Shown here: positions 1 through 8,544 of the stretch, piece by piece
How positions within the stretch are numbered: position 1 is the first letter of the stretch
Layout of the letters: each line of letters opens with the position of its first letter
Assembly: GCF_033366695.1 (NCBI RefSeq)
Contig: NZ_JAOBTQ010000001.1
Coordinates: forward strand, 8,122,001-8,186,000
Reading direction: 5' to 3'
Source of the DNA: Streptomyces sp. SCL15-4
GTDB taxonomy: Bacteria > Actinomycetota > Actinomycetes > Streptomycetales > Streptomycetaceae
Length of the DNA stretch: 64,000 nucleotides
The notes under the pieces: generated by a model
Told to the model about the DNA's origin: nothing
Databases searched by the model: none
The model's input: only the letters and a program-made list of their open reading frames with translations
Made by a program: the position numbers and the translations under genes

Positions 1-689
1 GTGTTGGCGAGGGCGCGGAACAGGCCTCGGGCGTGGCGGCAGCGCTCCTACGGCTCCTCGCCGCCTTCCCGCTGTGGTTTCCGCCGCCGGCTCGCCTCGC
101 CGCGGGAACGCTCCCGTCGTCCGCCCGGCCGTGCCGTACCCGGCCTGCCTTGTCCTCGTCCTTGCCCGTCGCCCGGCCCCGCCGCTGTCGGCTGTCGTGC
201 CCCCGTTCGCCGCGCGGTCGGCGAGGCGGTCATGGCGGCCGCCGAACCGATCGACGCGGTCGGGGACGTGGGGGACGGCCCGGAGACCCCCACGACCGTA
301 CTGTCCGCCGCGACCGCCGACATGCCCGCGCTCGCGGTGTTCGCTGTACGCCCGGCCGGCCTTGAGCTGAATGGCATGCCGCCATCGGCTGCCCGTCCGC
401 GGCCACGCCCCGACGCGCGTTCCATTCGCCGTGCCGCTCGCCGCCTCGTTGACCGTCCCGCCGTCGAACGCTTCGGGCACCTGCTGGACGCCGACGGCTG
501 TGGCCCGGAGATGCCCGAGGCGGGACGCGACACGTTCCCGCACACGTGTGCCGGTGGACCGGACCGCGAGTCCGATCCACGCAGGCCCATCGGACCGTAC
601 TCGCCTCCCGGTCGCCGCGGCGTGCTGGACGCCGATGCGACAGGGGCCACCGGCCCGGGTCACGGTCCCGGATGCCGTCGGCCGTGGGG
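1..689. other. No recognisable gene
   Basis: Several overlapping open frames cross this stretch on both strands, but all are rich in Arg/Pro/Ala/Gly, none matches a family I recognise, and none keeps the strong G/C third-position bias of the true genes. I treat it as non-coding or decayed sequence downstream of the AraC-type gene. Confidence 0.5.
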
Positions 690-1589
690 TCACGCGCCGC
701 GGGCCGTCGCACGGAAGGCCGTCGGTGTCGTGCCCGTCCGCTGTCGGAAGAACTTGGTGAAGTCGCTGGCGTCGGCGAAGCCGAGGCGTGCGGCGACGGC
801 GGCGACGGTCAACGGGCCGTGGGCCAGCTCCCTTCTGGCCTCCAGCACCACGCGTTCGTCGATGTAGCGCTTCGCCGGCATGCCGGTGGCAGCCTCTGTC
901 GCCCGGGTGAGCGTGCGACGGCTGTAGCCGAGTGCCGCCGCGTAGTCCTCCACCCGGCGGGTGACCGCGAAGTCGCGCTCCACGGCCGCGCGGAAACGGC
1001 GGAACGTCTCGTTCGGGGCCGGCCTGCCGGGCTCGGAACCGTACGCCCTCGCCAGGCGCACCATCAGCACCGCCAGCAGATGCCGCAGCACCTGCACATG
1101 GGACTCCAGAGGCAGCTCGGCCATCGCCTCGTACTCGTACCGCAAGTGCTCCAGTGCCCGGCGCAGGCCCTCCGCGTGCGGAGTGTCCGGTCTGAGGGGT
1201 GCCTGGGCCGACGCCAGGTCGGCGACCGAGGCGGCGGCCGTCTCCGTGTCGGGGAAACCCGGGGGAAAGGCGACCACCAGGCCTTCGGCCCTCGTCAGAT
1301 CCGTGCCCCAGCGCTGTACCTGTCCGGGACGGATCCACAGCCAGGCGCCGCCGGACAGTTCGTACCGGGTGAAGTCCACCGAGACCGTCAGGCGGCTGCC
1401 CGGCCGCACGGCGACGAGCTGGTGGAAGGCCGGGCGCAACGACGCGTACGGATCGTTGCCGTGCCGGCGGGCGCGCTCGGCCAGCCCCGCCAGCTCCACC
1501 AGCTCCAGACCCGGCGGGGAGCCGGCCGTGCGCCGCAGCGCGAGGTCCCGGATGACCGACCGCCGCGCAACCTGTCCGTTTTTCCCCAT
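690..1589 (-). CDS. AraC/XylS-family transcriptional regulator
   Basis: 299-residue regulator. The last about 100 residues carry the paired helix-turn-helix of the AraC family: VEDYAAALGYSRRTLTR in the first motif and VAAVAARLGFADASDFTKFF in the second, followed by the usual TPTAFR end. The N-terminal two thirds would be the effector-binding part; I do not recognise its ligand. The frame is open much further upstream, but the ATG at 1589 gives MGKNGQVAR, has a GGGA-type ribosome site, and a normal family length. It is divergent from the decarboxylase operon starting at 1687 with about 100 bp between, so it probably controls that operon; an aromatic-acid effector is inference. Confidence 0.85.
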   Translation of the reverse strand: MGKNGQVARRSVIRDLALRRTAGSPPGLELVELAGLAERARRHGNDPYASLRPAFHQLVAVRPGSRLTVSVDFTRYELSGGAWLWIRPGQVQRWGTDLTRAEGLVVAFPPGFPDTETAAASVADLASAQAPLRPDTPHAEGLRRALEHLRYEYEAMAELPLESHVQVLRHLLAVLMVRLARAYGSEPGRPAPNETFRRFRAAVERDFAVTRRVEDYAAALGYSRRTLTRATEAATGMPAKRYIDERVVLEARRELAHGPLTVAAVAARLGFADASDFTKFFRQRTGTTPTAFRATARGA

Positions 1590-1686
1590 GTCGAGTCCCG
1601 AGTGTACCGCCGCACCCCGTGACCGGGCTCCTAACGTGAGGACGTAGTCGCAGACCAGCGCGGTGCACGCGGGAAGGAAGGCCGGT

Positions 1687-2277
1687 ATGAGACTGGTCGT
1701 GGGGTTGACGGGAGCCACGGGCGCCGTGTTCGGTGTCCGGTTCCTCCAGGTGCTGGCCCAGCTGCCGGACGTCGAGACCCATCTGGTCCTCAGCCGGTGG
1801 GCGCGGACGACGATCGAGCTGGAAACGGGCCTGTCCGTGAACGAGGTCGGCGACCTGGCCGACGTCGTGCACCGGCCGGAGGACCAGGGCGCAGCCATCT
1901 CCTCCGGGTCGTTCCGCACCGACGGCATGGTGATCGTGCCGTGCTCGATGAAGACGCTCGCCGGGATCCGCGCCGGATACGCCGACAGCCTGGTCGGGCG
2001 CGCCGCCGACGTGGTGCTCAAGGAGCGCCGCAGGCTCGTCCTCGTCCCGCGCGAGACACCGCTGAGCGAGATCCACCTGGAGAACATGCTCGCGCTCTCC
2101 CGGATGGGCGTGCGGTTGGTGCCGCCCATGCCCGCCTTCTACAACCACCCGCAGTCGGTGGACGACATCGTCGACCACGTCGTGGCCCGGATCCTGGACC
2201 AGTTCGACCTGCCCGCCCCCGCCGCCAAGAGGTGGGAGGGCATGCGTGCCGCCCGCCTCCTGCGACCGGCTTCCTGA
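1687..2277 (+). CDS. vdcB: UbiX/VdcB-type flavin prenyltransferase
   Basis: 196 residues, the normal UbiX/Pad1 length. The start MRLVVGLTGATGAVFGVR holds the GxTGA flavin-binding loop. Family members prenylate FMN to prenylated FMN, the cofactor of UbiD-type decarboxylases. The ATG at 1687 follows GGGAAGGAAGG closely and is preferred over an in-frame ATG at 1663. It is first in an operon with a UbiD-type decarboxylase and a small zinc-ribbon-like protein, the arrangement of the Streptomyces vdcBCD (vanillate decarboxylase) and Bacillus-type hydroxyarylic acid decarboxylase operons. The symbol is assigned by family and gene order; the substrate is not visible in the sequence. Confidence 0.88.
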   Translation: MRLVVGLTGATGAVFGVRFLQVLAQLPDVETHLVLSRWARTTIELETGLSVNEVGDLADVVHRPEDQGAAISSGSFRTDGMVIVPCSMKTLAGIRAGYADSLVGRAADVVLKERRRLVLVPRETPLSEIHLENMLALSRMGVRLVPPMPAFYNHPQSVDDIVDHVVARILDQFDLPAPAAKRWEGMRAARLLRPAS

Positions 2278-2356
2278 CCCTCGCTCCCCAGACCACCCGC
2301 GCCCTTGCGTCCCGGCGCACCCTCATCCCGCCCCTTTCGGCTTCCACGGAGTACCC

Positions 2357-3787
2357 ATGGCTTATGACGACCTGCGCGGTTTCCTCAGCACGCTGGAGAA
2401 GGAAGGCCAGTTGCTGCGCGTCACCGAAGAAGTCCTGCCCGAACCCGACCTCGCCGCGGCGGCCAACGCCGCCGGGCGCATCGGCGAAGGCGCACCGGCC
2501 CTGTGGTTCGACAACGTCAAGGGCTTCACCGACGCGCGTATCGCCCTGAACGTCCACGGCTCCTGGGCCAACCACGCCCTCGCCCTCGGCCTGCCCAAGC
2601 ACACCCCGGTCAAGGAGCAGGTGGAGGAGTTCGCCCGACGCTGGGACGCCTTCCCGGTCACGCCCGAGCGCCGCGAGGACGCCCCGTGGCGGGAGAACAC
2701 CCAGGAGGGCGACGACGTCGACCTCTTCTCGGTACTTCCCCTGTTCCGCCTCAACGACGGCGACGGCGGCTTCTACCTCGACAAGGCGGCCGTGGTCTCC
2801 CGCGACCCCGAGGACCCCGGCCACTTCGGCAAGCAGAACGTGGGGACCTACCGCCTCCAGGTCATCGACAGGAACCGGCTCGCGATACAGCCCGTCCCCG
2901 TGCACGACATCGCGCTCCACCTGCGCAAGGCGGAGGAGAAGGGCGAGGACCTCCCCATCGCCGTCACCCTCGGCAACGACCCGGTGATGGCCATCGTGGC
3001 CGGGATGCCCATGGGATACGACCAGAGCGAGTACGAGATGGCCGGCGCGCTGCGCGGCGCACCCGCCCCGATCGCCACCGCCCCCCTCACCGGCTTCGAC
3101 GTGCCCTGGGGCTCCGAGGTCGTCATCGAAGGCGTCATCGAGAGCCGCAAGCGGCAGATCGAGGGCCCCTTCGGCGAGTTCACCGGGCACTACTCCGGTG
3201 GCCGCCGCATGCCCGTCGTCCGCATCGACCGCATCTCCTACCGCACGAACCCGGTCTTCGAGTCCCTCTACCTGGGCATGCCGTGGACCGAGTGCGACTA
3301 TCTCGTGGGCCCCAACACCTGTGTCCCGCTGCTGAAGCAGCTGCGCGCCGAGTTCCCCGAGGTCCAGGCCGTCAACGCCATGTACACGCACGGCCTGCTG
3401 GCCGTGATCTCCACCAGGAAGCGGTACGGCGGGTTCGCCAAGGCCGTGGCCATGCGGGCCATGACGACCCCGCACGGCCTCGGTTACATCACCACGGTCA
3501 TCGTCGTCGACGAGGACGTGGACCCGTTCGACCTGCCGCAGGTCATGTGGGCGATGTCATCGAAGGTCAACCCGGCCGACGACGTCGTGGTCCTGCCCAA
3601 CCTCTCCGTGGTGGAGCTGGCCCCGGCCGCCCAGCCGGCGGGCCTGACCAGCAAGATGATCATCGACGCCACCACGCCCGTGCATCCCGACGCGCGAGGC
3701 AACTTCTCCACGCCCACCAAGGACCTCCCCGAGGCGAAGGACTGGGCCGCCAGGCTCCAGCGCCTGCTGTCCGAAGCCCGCGGCTGA
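2357..3787 (+). CDS. vdcC: UbiD-family hydroxyarylic acid (vanillate-type) decarboxylase
   Basis: 476-residue UbiD-family enzyme, expected to remove CO2 non-oxidatively from a hydroxylated aromatic acid (for example vanillate to guaiacol) using prenyl-FMN made by the neighbour at 1687. The catalytic Arg-Glu-Glu set is visible: Arg166 in NVGTYRLQ and Glu269/Glu274 in EGPFGE. The C-terminal TKDLPEAKDW region is also typical of this clade. The start at 2357 (MAYDDLRGFL) gives the family N-terminus. It lies 79 nt after vdcB and 47 nt before vdcD, one transcription unit. Preferred substrate (vanillate, 4-hydroxybenzoate, gallate and so on) cannot be told by eye. Confidence 0.9.
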   Translation: MAYDDLRGFLSTLEKEGQLLRVTEEVLPEPDLAAAANAAGRIGEGAPALWFDNVKGFTDARIALNVHGSWANHALALGLPKHTPVKEQVEEFARRWDAFPVTPERREDAPWRENTQEGDDVDLFSVLPLFRLNDGDGGFYLDKAAVVSRDPEDPGHFGKQNVGTYRLQVIDRNRLAIQPVPVHDIALHLRKAEEKGEDLPIAVTLGNDPVMAIVAGMPMGYDQSEYEMAGALRGAPAPIATAPLTGFDVPWGSEVVIEGVIESRKRQIEGPFGEFTGHYSGGRRMPVVRIDRISYRTNPVFESLYLGMPWTECDYLVGPNTCVPLLKQLRAEFPEVQAVNAMYTHGLLAVISTRKRYGGFAKAVAMRAMTTPHGLGYITTVIVVDEDVDPFDLPQVMWAMSSKVNPADDVVVLPNLSVVELAPAAQPAGLTSKMIIDATTPVHPDARGNFSTPTKDLPEAKDWAARLQRLLSEARG

Positions 3788-3834
3788 CGCCCGTCCGGAC
3801 ACCCGCCCGACCCCGCAGCAAGGAAGGAACCCCC

Positions 3835-4149
3835 ATGACCGACTGCTGTCCCCGCTGTGCCCACGAGAGCCTCAGGACCCTGCACTCCTCGCCCGTACCC
3901 GGTGTCTGGGACGTCGTGCAGTGCGGGCGCTGCCTCTACACCTGGCGGACCAGCGAGCCGGACCGGCGCACACGGCGCGCCGCCTACCCGGAGGCGTTCC
4001 GGCTGACCCCCGAGGACATGGCGAACGCCGCCGAGGTGCCGGCCGTACCGCCCCTGCGCGCCGGCGACGCCCGCCAGGAGACCGGGCAGACCGCCGGCCC
4101 GGCGGCGGCCGGCACGACCGGGTCGCAGCGGGCCGCGCGCGGGCGGTAG
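3835..4149 (+). CDS. vdcD: VdcD-like small subunit of the decarboxylase
   Basis: 104 residues. The first half has two CxxC pairs (CPRC near residue 5, CGRC near residue 31), a zinc-ribbon-like layout, and the segment PVPGVWDVVQC seen in the VdcD/ShdD/BsdD family. These small proteins are required for full activity of the hydroxyarylic acid decarboxylases encoded by the preceding gene; their exact role is unclear. The C-terminal third is a low-complexity Ala/Gly/Thr tail. The ATG at 3835 follows AAGGAAGG. Its position as third gene after vdcB and vdcC is the strongest support. Confidence 0.85.
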   Translation: MTDCCPRCAHESLRTLHSSPVPGVWDVVQCGRCLYTWRTSEPDRRTRRAAYPEAFRLTPEDMANAAEVPAVPPLRAGDARQETGQTAGPAAAGTTGSQRAARGR

Positions 4150-4357
4150 TCACCCGGCAGGGGCGGGCGACCACACGGGTTTCCATGCCGTGCCGACCGC
4201 CGCCGCGACCGTACGCACCCCCGTGCCGGAGCCGTGCTCCGCGCGGGGATGCCGGCGTTCCGGAAGGCCCACCCGGCTCAAAGAAGCGCTTTGGGTGTCT
4301 CAAAGTACAAGTGTTAACGTGTTCGGCATGAAGACAGCTGTGCGCCCCCGTGAACCC

Positions 4358-4435
4358 ATGAGCCCCCTGCTCGTGGTGCGCCTGCATGTCGACCTGTGCC
4401 GCTGTATGTCCGCGGTCTGTTGCCGCGCGGTCTGA
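4358..4435 (+). CDS. Cysteine-rich leader peptide (putative attenuator ORF)
   Basis: A 25-residue ORF too short for normal gene callers: MSPLLVVRLHVDLCRCMSAV then Cys-Cys-Arg-Ala-Val. It carries the HVDLCR...SA.C signature of actinobacterial leader peptides found ahead of sulfur and cysteine genes, and has four cysteines in its last twelve residues. An in-frame ATG at 4328 would give 35 residues; neither start has a strong ribosome site. The peptide ends 95 nt before the symporter at 4531. Translation stalling on cysteine codons when cysteinyl-tRNA is scarce is the inferred mechanism. Confidence 0.7.
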   Translation: MSPLLVVRLHVDLCRCMSAVCCRAV

Positions 4436-4448
4436 CCGGCATCATGCA

Positions 4449-4478
4449 GCGGCGCCGCCCGTAGCGCGCGTGCGCCGC
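4449..4478 (+). promoter_or_regulatory. Hairpin between leader peptide and symporter
   Basis: A 7-bp perfect stem (GCGGCGC at 4449-4455 with GCGCCGC at 4472-4478) lies between the leader peptide stop and the symporter start. It is a candidate for the structure that couples leader translation to expression of the next gene, but it is short and the region is GC-rich. Confidence 0.3.
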
Positions 4479-4530
4479 ACCCACCCCGCCCTTTCCGTAT
4501 TCCCCGATACGCCCTCACTGGAGTGTGTCC

Positions 4531-5874
4531 GTGTCCGCGTCCGCGAGCACCGAAACCCCCGCCAAGCCCGTCCGGGGCATACCCGCCGTGCCCTTCTGGG
4601 CCCAGATCATCGCCGGTCTCGTCCTGGGCGTCCTCCTCGGCTGGATCACCCGCACCTATGACGTGCAGTGGCTGCACACCACACTCGACAAGGTCGGCCA
4701 CATCTTCGTCCAGCTGCTGAAGCTGGCCGTCGCCCCGCTGGTCTTCTTCGCGATCCTGGTGTCCATCACCAACCTGCGCAAGGTGAACAACGCCGCCCGG
4801 CTGGCCTCCCGCACCCTGCTCTGGTTCATGATCACATCGCTGATCGCGGTCGCCATCGGCCTCGCGATCGGCCTGGTCACCAACCCGGGCGCGGGCACCG
4901 GTCTCACGCCGAAGGACGGCAAGATGCCCGAGACCGCCGGCTCCTGGCTGGACTTCCTCACCGGCATCGTCCCGACGGACGTCATCACGCCCTTCACCGA
5001 GCTGAACGTCCTGCAGATCGTCTTCATGGCCGTCGTCGCCGGCATCGCCGCGCTGAAGCTCGGCGAGAAGGCGCAGCCGATCCTCACTCTCAGCGAGTCG
5101 GTCCTGGAACTGCTGCAGAAGGCCCTGTGGTGGGTCATCCGCCTCGCCCCGCTCGGCACCGTCGGCCTCATCGGCTACGCCATCGCCGACTACGGCTGGG
5201 ACCTCATCGGCAAGTACGCCACCTTCACCGCCGACGTCTACATCGGCTGCGCCCTGGTCCTCTTCGGCGTCTACCCGCTGCTGCTGGCGACCGTCGCCAA
5301 GGTCAACCCGGTCCAGTTCTTCAAGGGTGCCTGGCCCGCCATCCAGCTGGCCTTCGTCTCCCGCTCGTCCGTCGGCACCATGCCGGTCACGGTCAAGGTC
5401 ACCGAGCGCCTCGGCGTGCCGAAGGAGTACACCTCCTTCGCCGTCCCGTTCGGCGCCACGACGAAGATGGACGGCTGCGCCGCGATCTACCCGGCACTCG
5501 CCGCGATCTTCATCGCCCAGATCTTCGACGTGCAGCTGAGCGTCGGCGACTACCTGCTGATCGCCTTCGTCTCGGTGATCGGCTCCGCGGCCACCGCCGG
5601 TCTGACGGGTGCCACGGTCATGCTGACGCTGACCCTGTCCACGCTGGGCCTGCCGCTGGAGGGCGTGGGCCTGCTGATGGCGATCGACCCGGTGCTGGAC
5701 ATGATGCGCACGGCCACCAACGTCGCCGGCCAGGCACTGGTCCCGGTCGTCGTCGCCGCCCGCGAGAAGATCCTCGACCTCGACGCTTACAACTCCGCCT
5801 CGGGATCCGAGGTGGACGACGAGTACGGCGTGCATGACGCCGAGCCGAAGGTGAACGTGCCGGTCACCGCCTGA
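4531..5874 (+). CDS. Dicarboxylate/amino acid:cation symporter (DAACS family)
   Basis: 447-residue membrane transporter of the DctA/GltP/TcyP family: multiple hydrophobic spans, the re-entrant hairpin region near SRSSVGTMP, and the late signature MMRTATNVAGQ with the substrate-binding Arg and conserved Asn. Family members import C4-dicarboxylates, acidic amino acids or cystine with Na+ or H+. GTG at 4531 is chosen because GGAG at 4519-4522 is then 8 nt away; the in-frame GTG at 4525 would be too close. The cysteine-rich leader peptide just upstream suggests sulfur-amino-acid control, so cystine uptake deserves as much weight as the usual DctA label. The charged C-terminal tail is hydrophilic and probably cytoplasmic. 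Confidence 0.88.
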   Translation: MSASASTETPAKPVRGIPAVPFWAQIIAGLVLGVLLGWITRTYDVQWLHTTLDKVGHIFVQLLKLAVAPLVFFAILVSITNLRKVNNAARLASRTLLWFMITSLIAVAIGLAIGLVTNPGAGTGLTPKDGKMPETAGSWLDFLTGIVPTDVITPFTELNVLQIVFMAVVAGIAALKLGEKAQPILTLSESVLELLQKALWWVIRLAPLGTVGLIGYAIADYGWDLIGKYATFTADVYIGCALVLFGVYPLLLATVAKVNPVQFFKGAWPAIQLAFVSRSSVGTMPVTVKVTERLGVPKEYTSFAVPFGATTKMDGCAAIYPALAAIFIAQIFDVQLSVGDYLLIAFVSVIGSAATAGLTGATVMLTLTLSTLGLPLEGVGLLMAIDPVLDMMRTATNVAGQALVPVVVAAREKILDLDAYNSASGSEVDDEYGVHDAEPKVNVPVTA

Positions 5875-5882
5875 CACTCCCG

Positions 5883-5930
5883 CACGCGATGGCGCCCTCA
5901 CCGGCCTGCCGGTGAGGGCGCCATCGCGTG
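5883..5930 (+). terminator. Strong hairpin terminator after the symporter
   Basis: Perfect 22-bp inverted repeat (5883-5904 with 5909-5930) and a 4-nt loop, starting about 9 nt after the symporter stop. There is no T-tract, as is common in Streptomyces. It separates the symporter unit from the FAAL/ACP run. Confidence 0.88.
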
Positions 5931-6044
5931 TGCGGTCACGGGCCGCCGAGGGAGCCGTTGAGTGCCGCGGGCTGCGCGGTGACCCGGCTCGCGCATCAGG
6001 CGGGAAAGCACCTACGGAGCCGAGTCGGTGTCTGATACTGATCG

Positions 6045-6074
6045 TTGACGTGAGATTACGAACAGGGCTACGCT
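6045..6074 (+). promoter_or_regulatory. Candidate promoter of the FAAL/ACP mini-cluster
   Basis: TTGACG at 6045-6050, an 18-nt spacer and TACGCT at 6069-6074 form a plausible housekeeping-type promoter upstream of the alpha/beta hydrolase. It would leave a leader of about 235 nt. The region 5931-6316 otherwise holds no gene I recognise; locally it is less GC-rich than its surroundings. Confidence 0.4.
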
Positions 6075-6316
6075 CTGCTCACCCACGAGCTGCTCATATC
6101 ATGGCCACGGATATTCGACACCGGGTTCCACGACAAAGCAAGGCGCGGCGGAATATCTCGACGTGGATCGCCGTATCCGACCGAAGCGAGCGTCACGCAA
6201 GAGGCGCCGAGCCCAGGGGTATGAGTCAGCGCTTATCCATCGACTTCCAAGTCTGTATTCTCCGCCTGTTCCGCGGCGACCTGCCGGGAATTCTCCGGGC
6301 TCGAACGAAGGTTTTC

Positions 6317-7171
6317 ATGGAAAAGCTCTTCGCCCGTTCCCCTGATGGCTGTCGATACGCCTACATCCGACTCGGCGACGACGAGCGGACGCCACCCCTG
6401 CTGCTCCTGTCACATTTCCGTGCCGGCATCGACATGTGGGACCCGGCCCTGCTCGAAAGGCTTGCGGCGGACCGCGCGGTGATCGTCGCGGACAACCGCG
6501 GTATCGGCCTGTCGGACGGAGTGACCCCGAACACGGTCGTGGCCATGGCGGAGGGAATCGCCGAGTTCTTGGCGTCACTGGGACTCGTCAGCGTCGATGT
6601 GCTCGGATTCTCACTGGGCGGCTACGTGGCCCAGGCCCTGGCGCGCATCCGGCCGGATCTGGTACGCCGCCTGGTACTCGCCGGCACCGCGCCACGCGGA
6701 TTCGGTGAGGACATCGCCGCGGGCGGCCGGATACGGTCGATCATCAGCAAAGAGCTGATCAGCCCCAAAGACCTCATCCACCTGTTCTTCCCGCCGACCG
6801 CGGCCGGCCGGGCGCACGGCGTCGAGTACGTCCGCCGCCTGTCCCGACACCGGACGGGCCCGGGCGGCGATGTCGCCGAAGCTTCCTGGCGGGCCCAGTT
6901 GGAAGCCGCGGCGGCCTGGGGAGCACATGATCCGCTGGCCGCCCGGGAGCTTGCGGCGATCACGCAGCCGACCCTCGTCGCACACGGCGAACTCGACACC
7001 ATGGTCGCCGTGGAAAAGAGCACCATTTTGGCGTCACACATGCCACGTTCCGTACTGAAGACCTACCCCGGCACCGGACACGGGTTCCTGTTCCAGGCGT
7101 ACGAGGAATTCGGTGCCGACGTGGTGCGCTTTCTGACGGACAAGTCGTCCCGGCACGCCGTGCTTCCCTAG
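6317..7171 (+). CDS. Alpha/beta hydrolase (candidate thioesterase/esterase)
   Basis: 284 residues with a complete catalytic triad: Ser99 in GFSLGG, an Asp in AHGELDTMV and a His in GTGHGF, plus the oxyanion-region sequence near LSHFRAG. The ATG at 6317 follows GAAGG; an upstream in-frame ATG at 6221 is possible but its extension looks non-coding. It lies 11 nt before a P450 gene and leads a co-directional run with an ACP, a FAAL and a desaturase-like enzyme. A role in releasing or hydrolysing the ACP-bound acyl product is inference. A haloperoxidase-like or simple esterase role remains possible; the triad shows a hydrolase but not the substrate. Confidence 0.85.
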   Translation: MEKLFARSPDGCRYAYIRLGDDERTPPLLLLSHFRAGIDMWDPALLERLAADRAVIVADNRGIGLSDGVTPNTVVAMAEGIAEFLASLGLVSVDVLGFSLGGYVAQALARIRPDLVRRLVLAGTAPRGFGEDIAAGGRIRSIISKELISPKDLIHLFFPPTAAGRAHGVEYVRRLSRHRTGPGGDVAEASWRAQLEAAAAWGAHDPLAARELAAITQPTLVAHGELDTMVAVEKSTILASHMPRSVLKTYPGTGHGFLFQAYEEFGADVVRFLTDKSSRHAVLP

Positions 7172-7182
7172 GGGGAGATGAA

Positions 7183-8454
7183 GTGGAGTCGACCGAGCAA
7201 AGCGCCGGGCAGATGTCCCGGTGCCCGTTCGAGCTGGACGTCGACGGTTCGGACCAGCACGCGGAGAACGCCCGCCTGCGAGCGGCGGGCAGAGCCGTGC
7301 CGGTCCGACTCCCCGGTGGTGTGCGGGCGTGGGCGATTCCGCACCATGCGGACCTGCGCCGGGTGCTGACGGATCCCAGGATCGCCAAGGGGATCGCGCA
7401 CTGGGGGGCGGCGGCCCGCGGCGAAGTGCCGGACGGGTGGCCGTTGACCGGCTTCGTCGCGACCGACAGCGTCATCAACTCACACGGCGCGGATCACCGG
7501 CGGTTGCGCGGACTGGTCGACCAGGCGCTGACCCCGGCACGGGTGGAGGCCATGCGCCCGGGCGTGGAACAACTCGTCGACGCGCTCCTCGACCGGCTCG
7601 CCGCACTGCCGCGGGACCGGCCGGTGGACTTCCGCAAGGCTTTCGCCTATCCGATCCCCACCACCGTCATCTCGGATCTGCTGGGCGTCCCGCAGCGCAA
7701 GCGACGTCTGCTGCACGTGCTCACCGGCATGCAGACCCGTACGAACAACACCCCGGAACAGGTCCTGGAGATCGACGGACGGATCGAAGCGCTGCTGCGG
7801 GAGATCGTGGCGGAACGTCGCGGCGCCCCCGGGGACGACCTCATCAGCGCGCTGCTCACCGCCCGCCGAGCCGGAGACGACCGGCTCAGCGACAGCGAAC
7901 TGCACGGCATGATCCTGCTGATGTTCTTCGCCGGCCACCAGAGCGTCATCAACGTCCTCGTCAACGCCTGCCACGCGCTGCTCACCCATCCCGGGCAGCT
8001 CGCGGCCGTCCGCGCCGGAGAGGTCCCGTGGAGTGCCGTGGTCGAGGAGACGATGCGCTGGAACGGCGCGGTGAACCAGTTCCCGATGCGCTATCCGCTC
8101 GAGGACGTCGCCATAGGAGGCGAGACGATCCGCCGCGGAGAAGCCATCCTCGCGTCCTTCGGGTCGGCGGGCCGCGACCCGGAGCACCACGGAGCGGACG
8201 CCGAACGCTTCGACGTCCGCCGCCGACAGGCCGGCCACCTCGGCTTCGGGTACGGTCCGCACTTCTGTGTCGGCATCCACCTCGCGCGCCTCCAGCTCGA
8301 GACGGCACTGGCCGGATTCTTCCAGCGCTTTCCCGACGTGCGGCCGGCGCCGTCCGGCACGTGGACCGTGCGGCCCGTGCCCTCGTTCGTCAGCAACAGC
8401 ATCGAGGCGCTCCCCGTGCTCCTCGGCCCCGCCGCGGGAACCGGACCACGCTGA
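7183..8454 (+). CDS. Cytochrome P450
   Basis: 423 residues. The haem-binding loop is FGYGPHFCVGIHLAR with thiolate Cys362; the K-helix ExxR is EETMR; the N-terminal NSHGADHRRLRGLV block is typical of Streptomyces CYP105/107-like enzymes. The I-helix reads FFAGHQSVINVL, so the usual acid-threonine pair (AGxE/DT) is Gln-Ser here, which may alter proton delivery. The GTG start at 7183 has GGGGGAG upstream and sits 11 nt after the hydrolase. With the ACP and FAAL nearby, hydroxylation or C-C cleavage of an ACP-bound acyl chain (compare BioI) is a reasonable but unproved role. Confidence 0.9.
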   Translation: MESTEQSAGQMSRCPFELDVDGSDQHAENARLRAAGRAVPVRLPGGVRAWAIPHHADLRRVLTDPRIAKGIAHWGAAARGEVPDGWPLTGFVATDSVINSHGADHRRLRGLVDQALTPARVEAMRPGVEQLVDALLDRLAALPRDRPVDFRKAFAYPIPTTVISDLLGVPQRKRRLLHVLTGMQTRTNNTPEQVLEIDGRIEALLREIVAERRGAPGDDLISALLTARRAGDDRLSDSELHGMILLMFFAGHQSVINVLVNACHALLTHPGQLAAVRAGEVPWSAVVEETMRWNGAVNQFPMRYPLEDVAIGGETIRRGEAILASFGSAGRDPEHHGADAERFDVRRRQAGHLGFGYGPHFCVGIHLARLQLETALAGFFQRFPDVRPAPSGTWTVRPVPSFVSNSIEALPVLLGPAAGTGPR

Positions 8455-8544
8455 CGCGGCACGCACGTTCGCGGCGCCGAGCGGCACGCACCGCGCGGCG
8501 GAAGGCTCGCCGGCCGCGCCCGACCCACAGAGAGGACGCCCCCC

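Noticed and set aside
1590..2129. N-terminal extension of the AraC-type gene
   Set aside because: The frame stays open into the vdcB region, but the residues are unlike AraC proteins and a good start exists at 1589.
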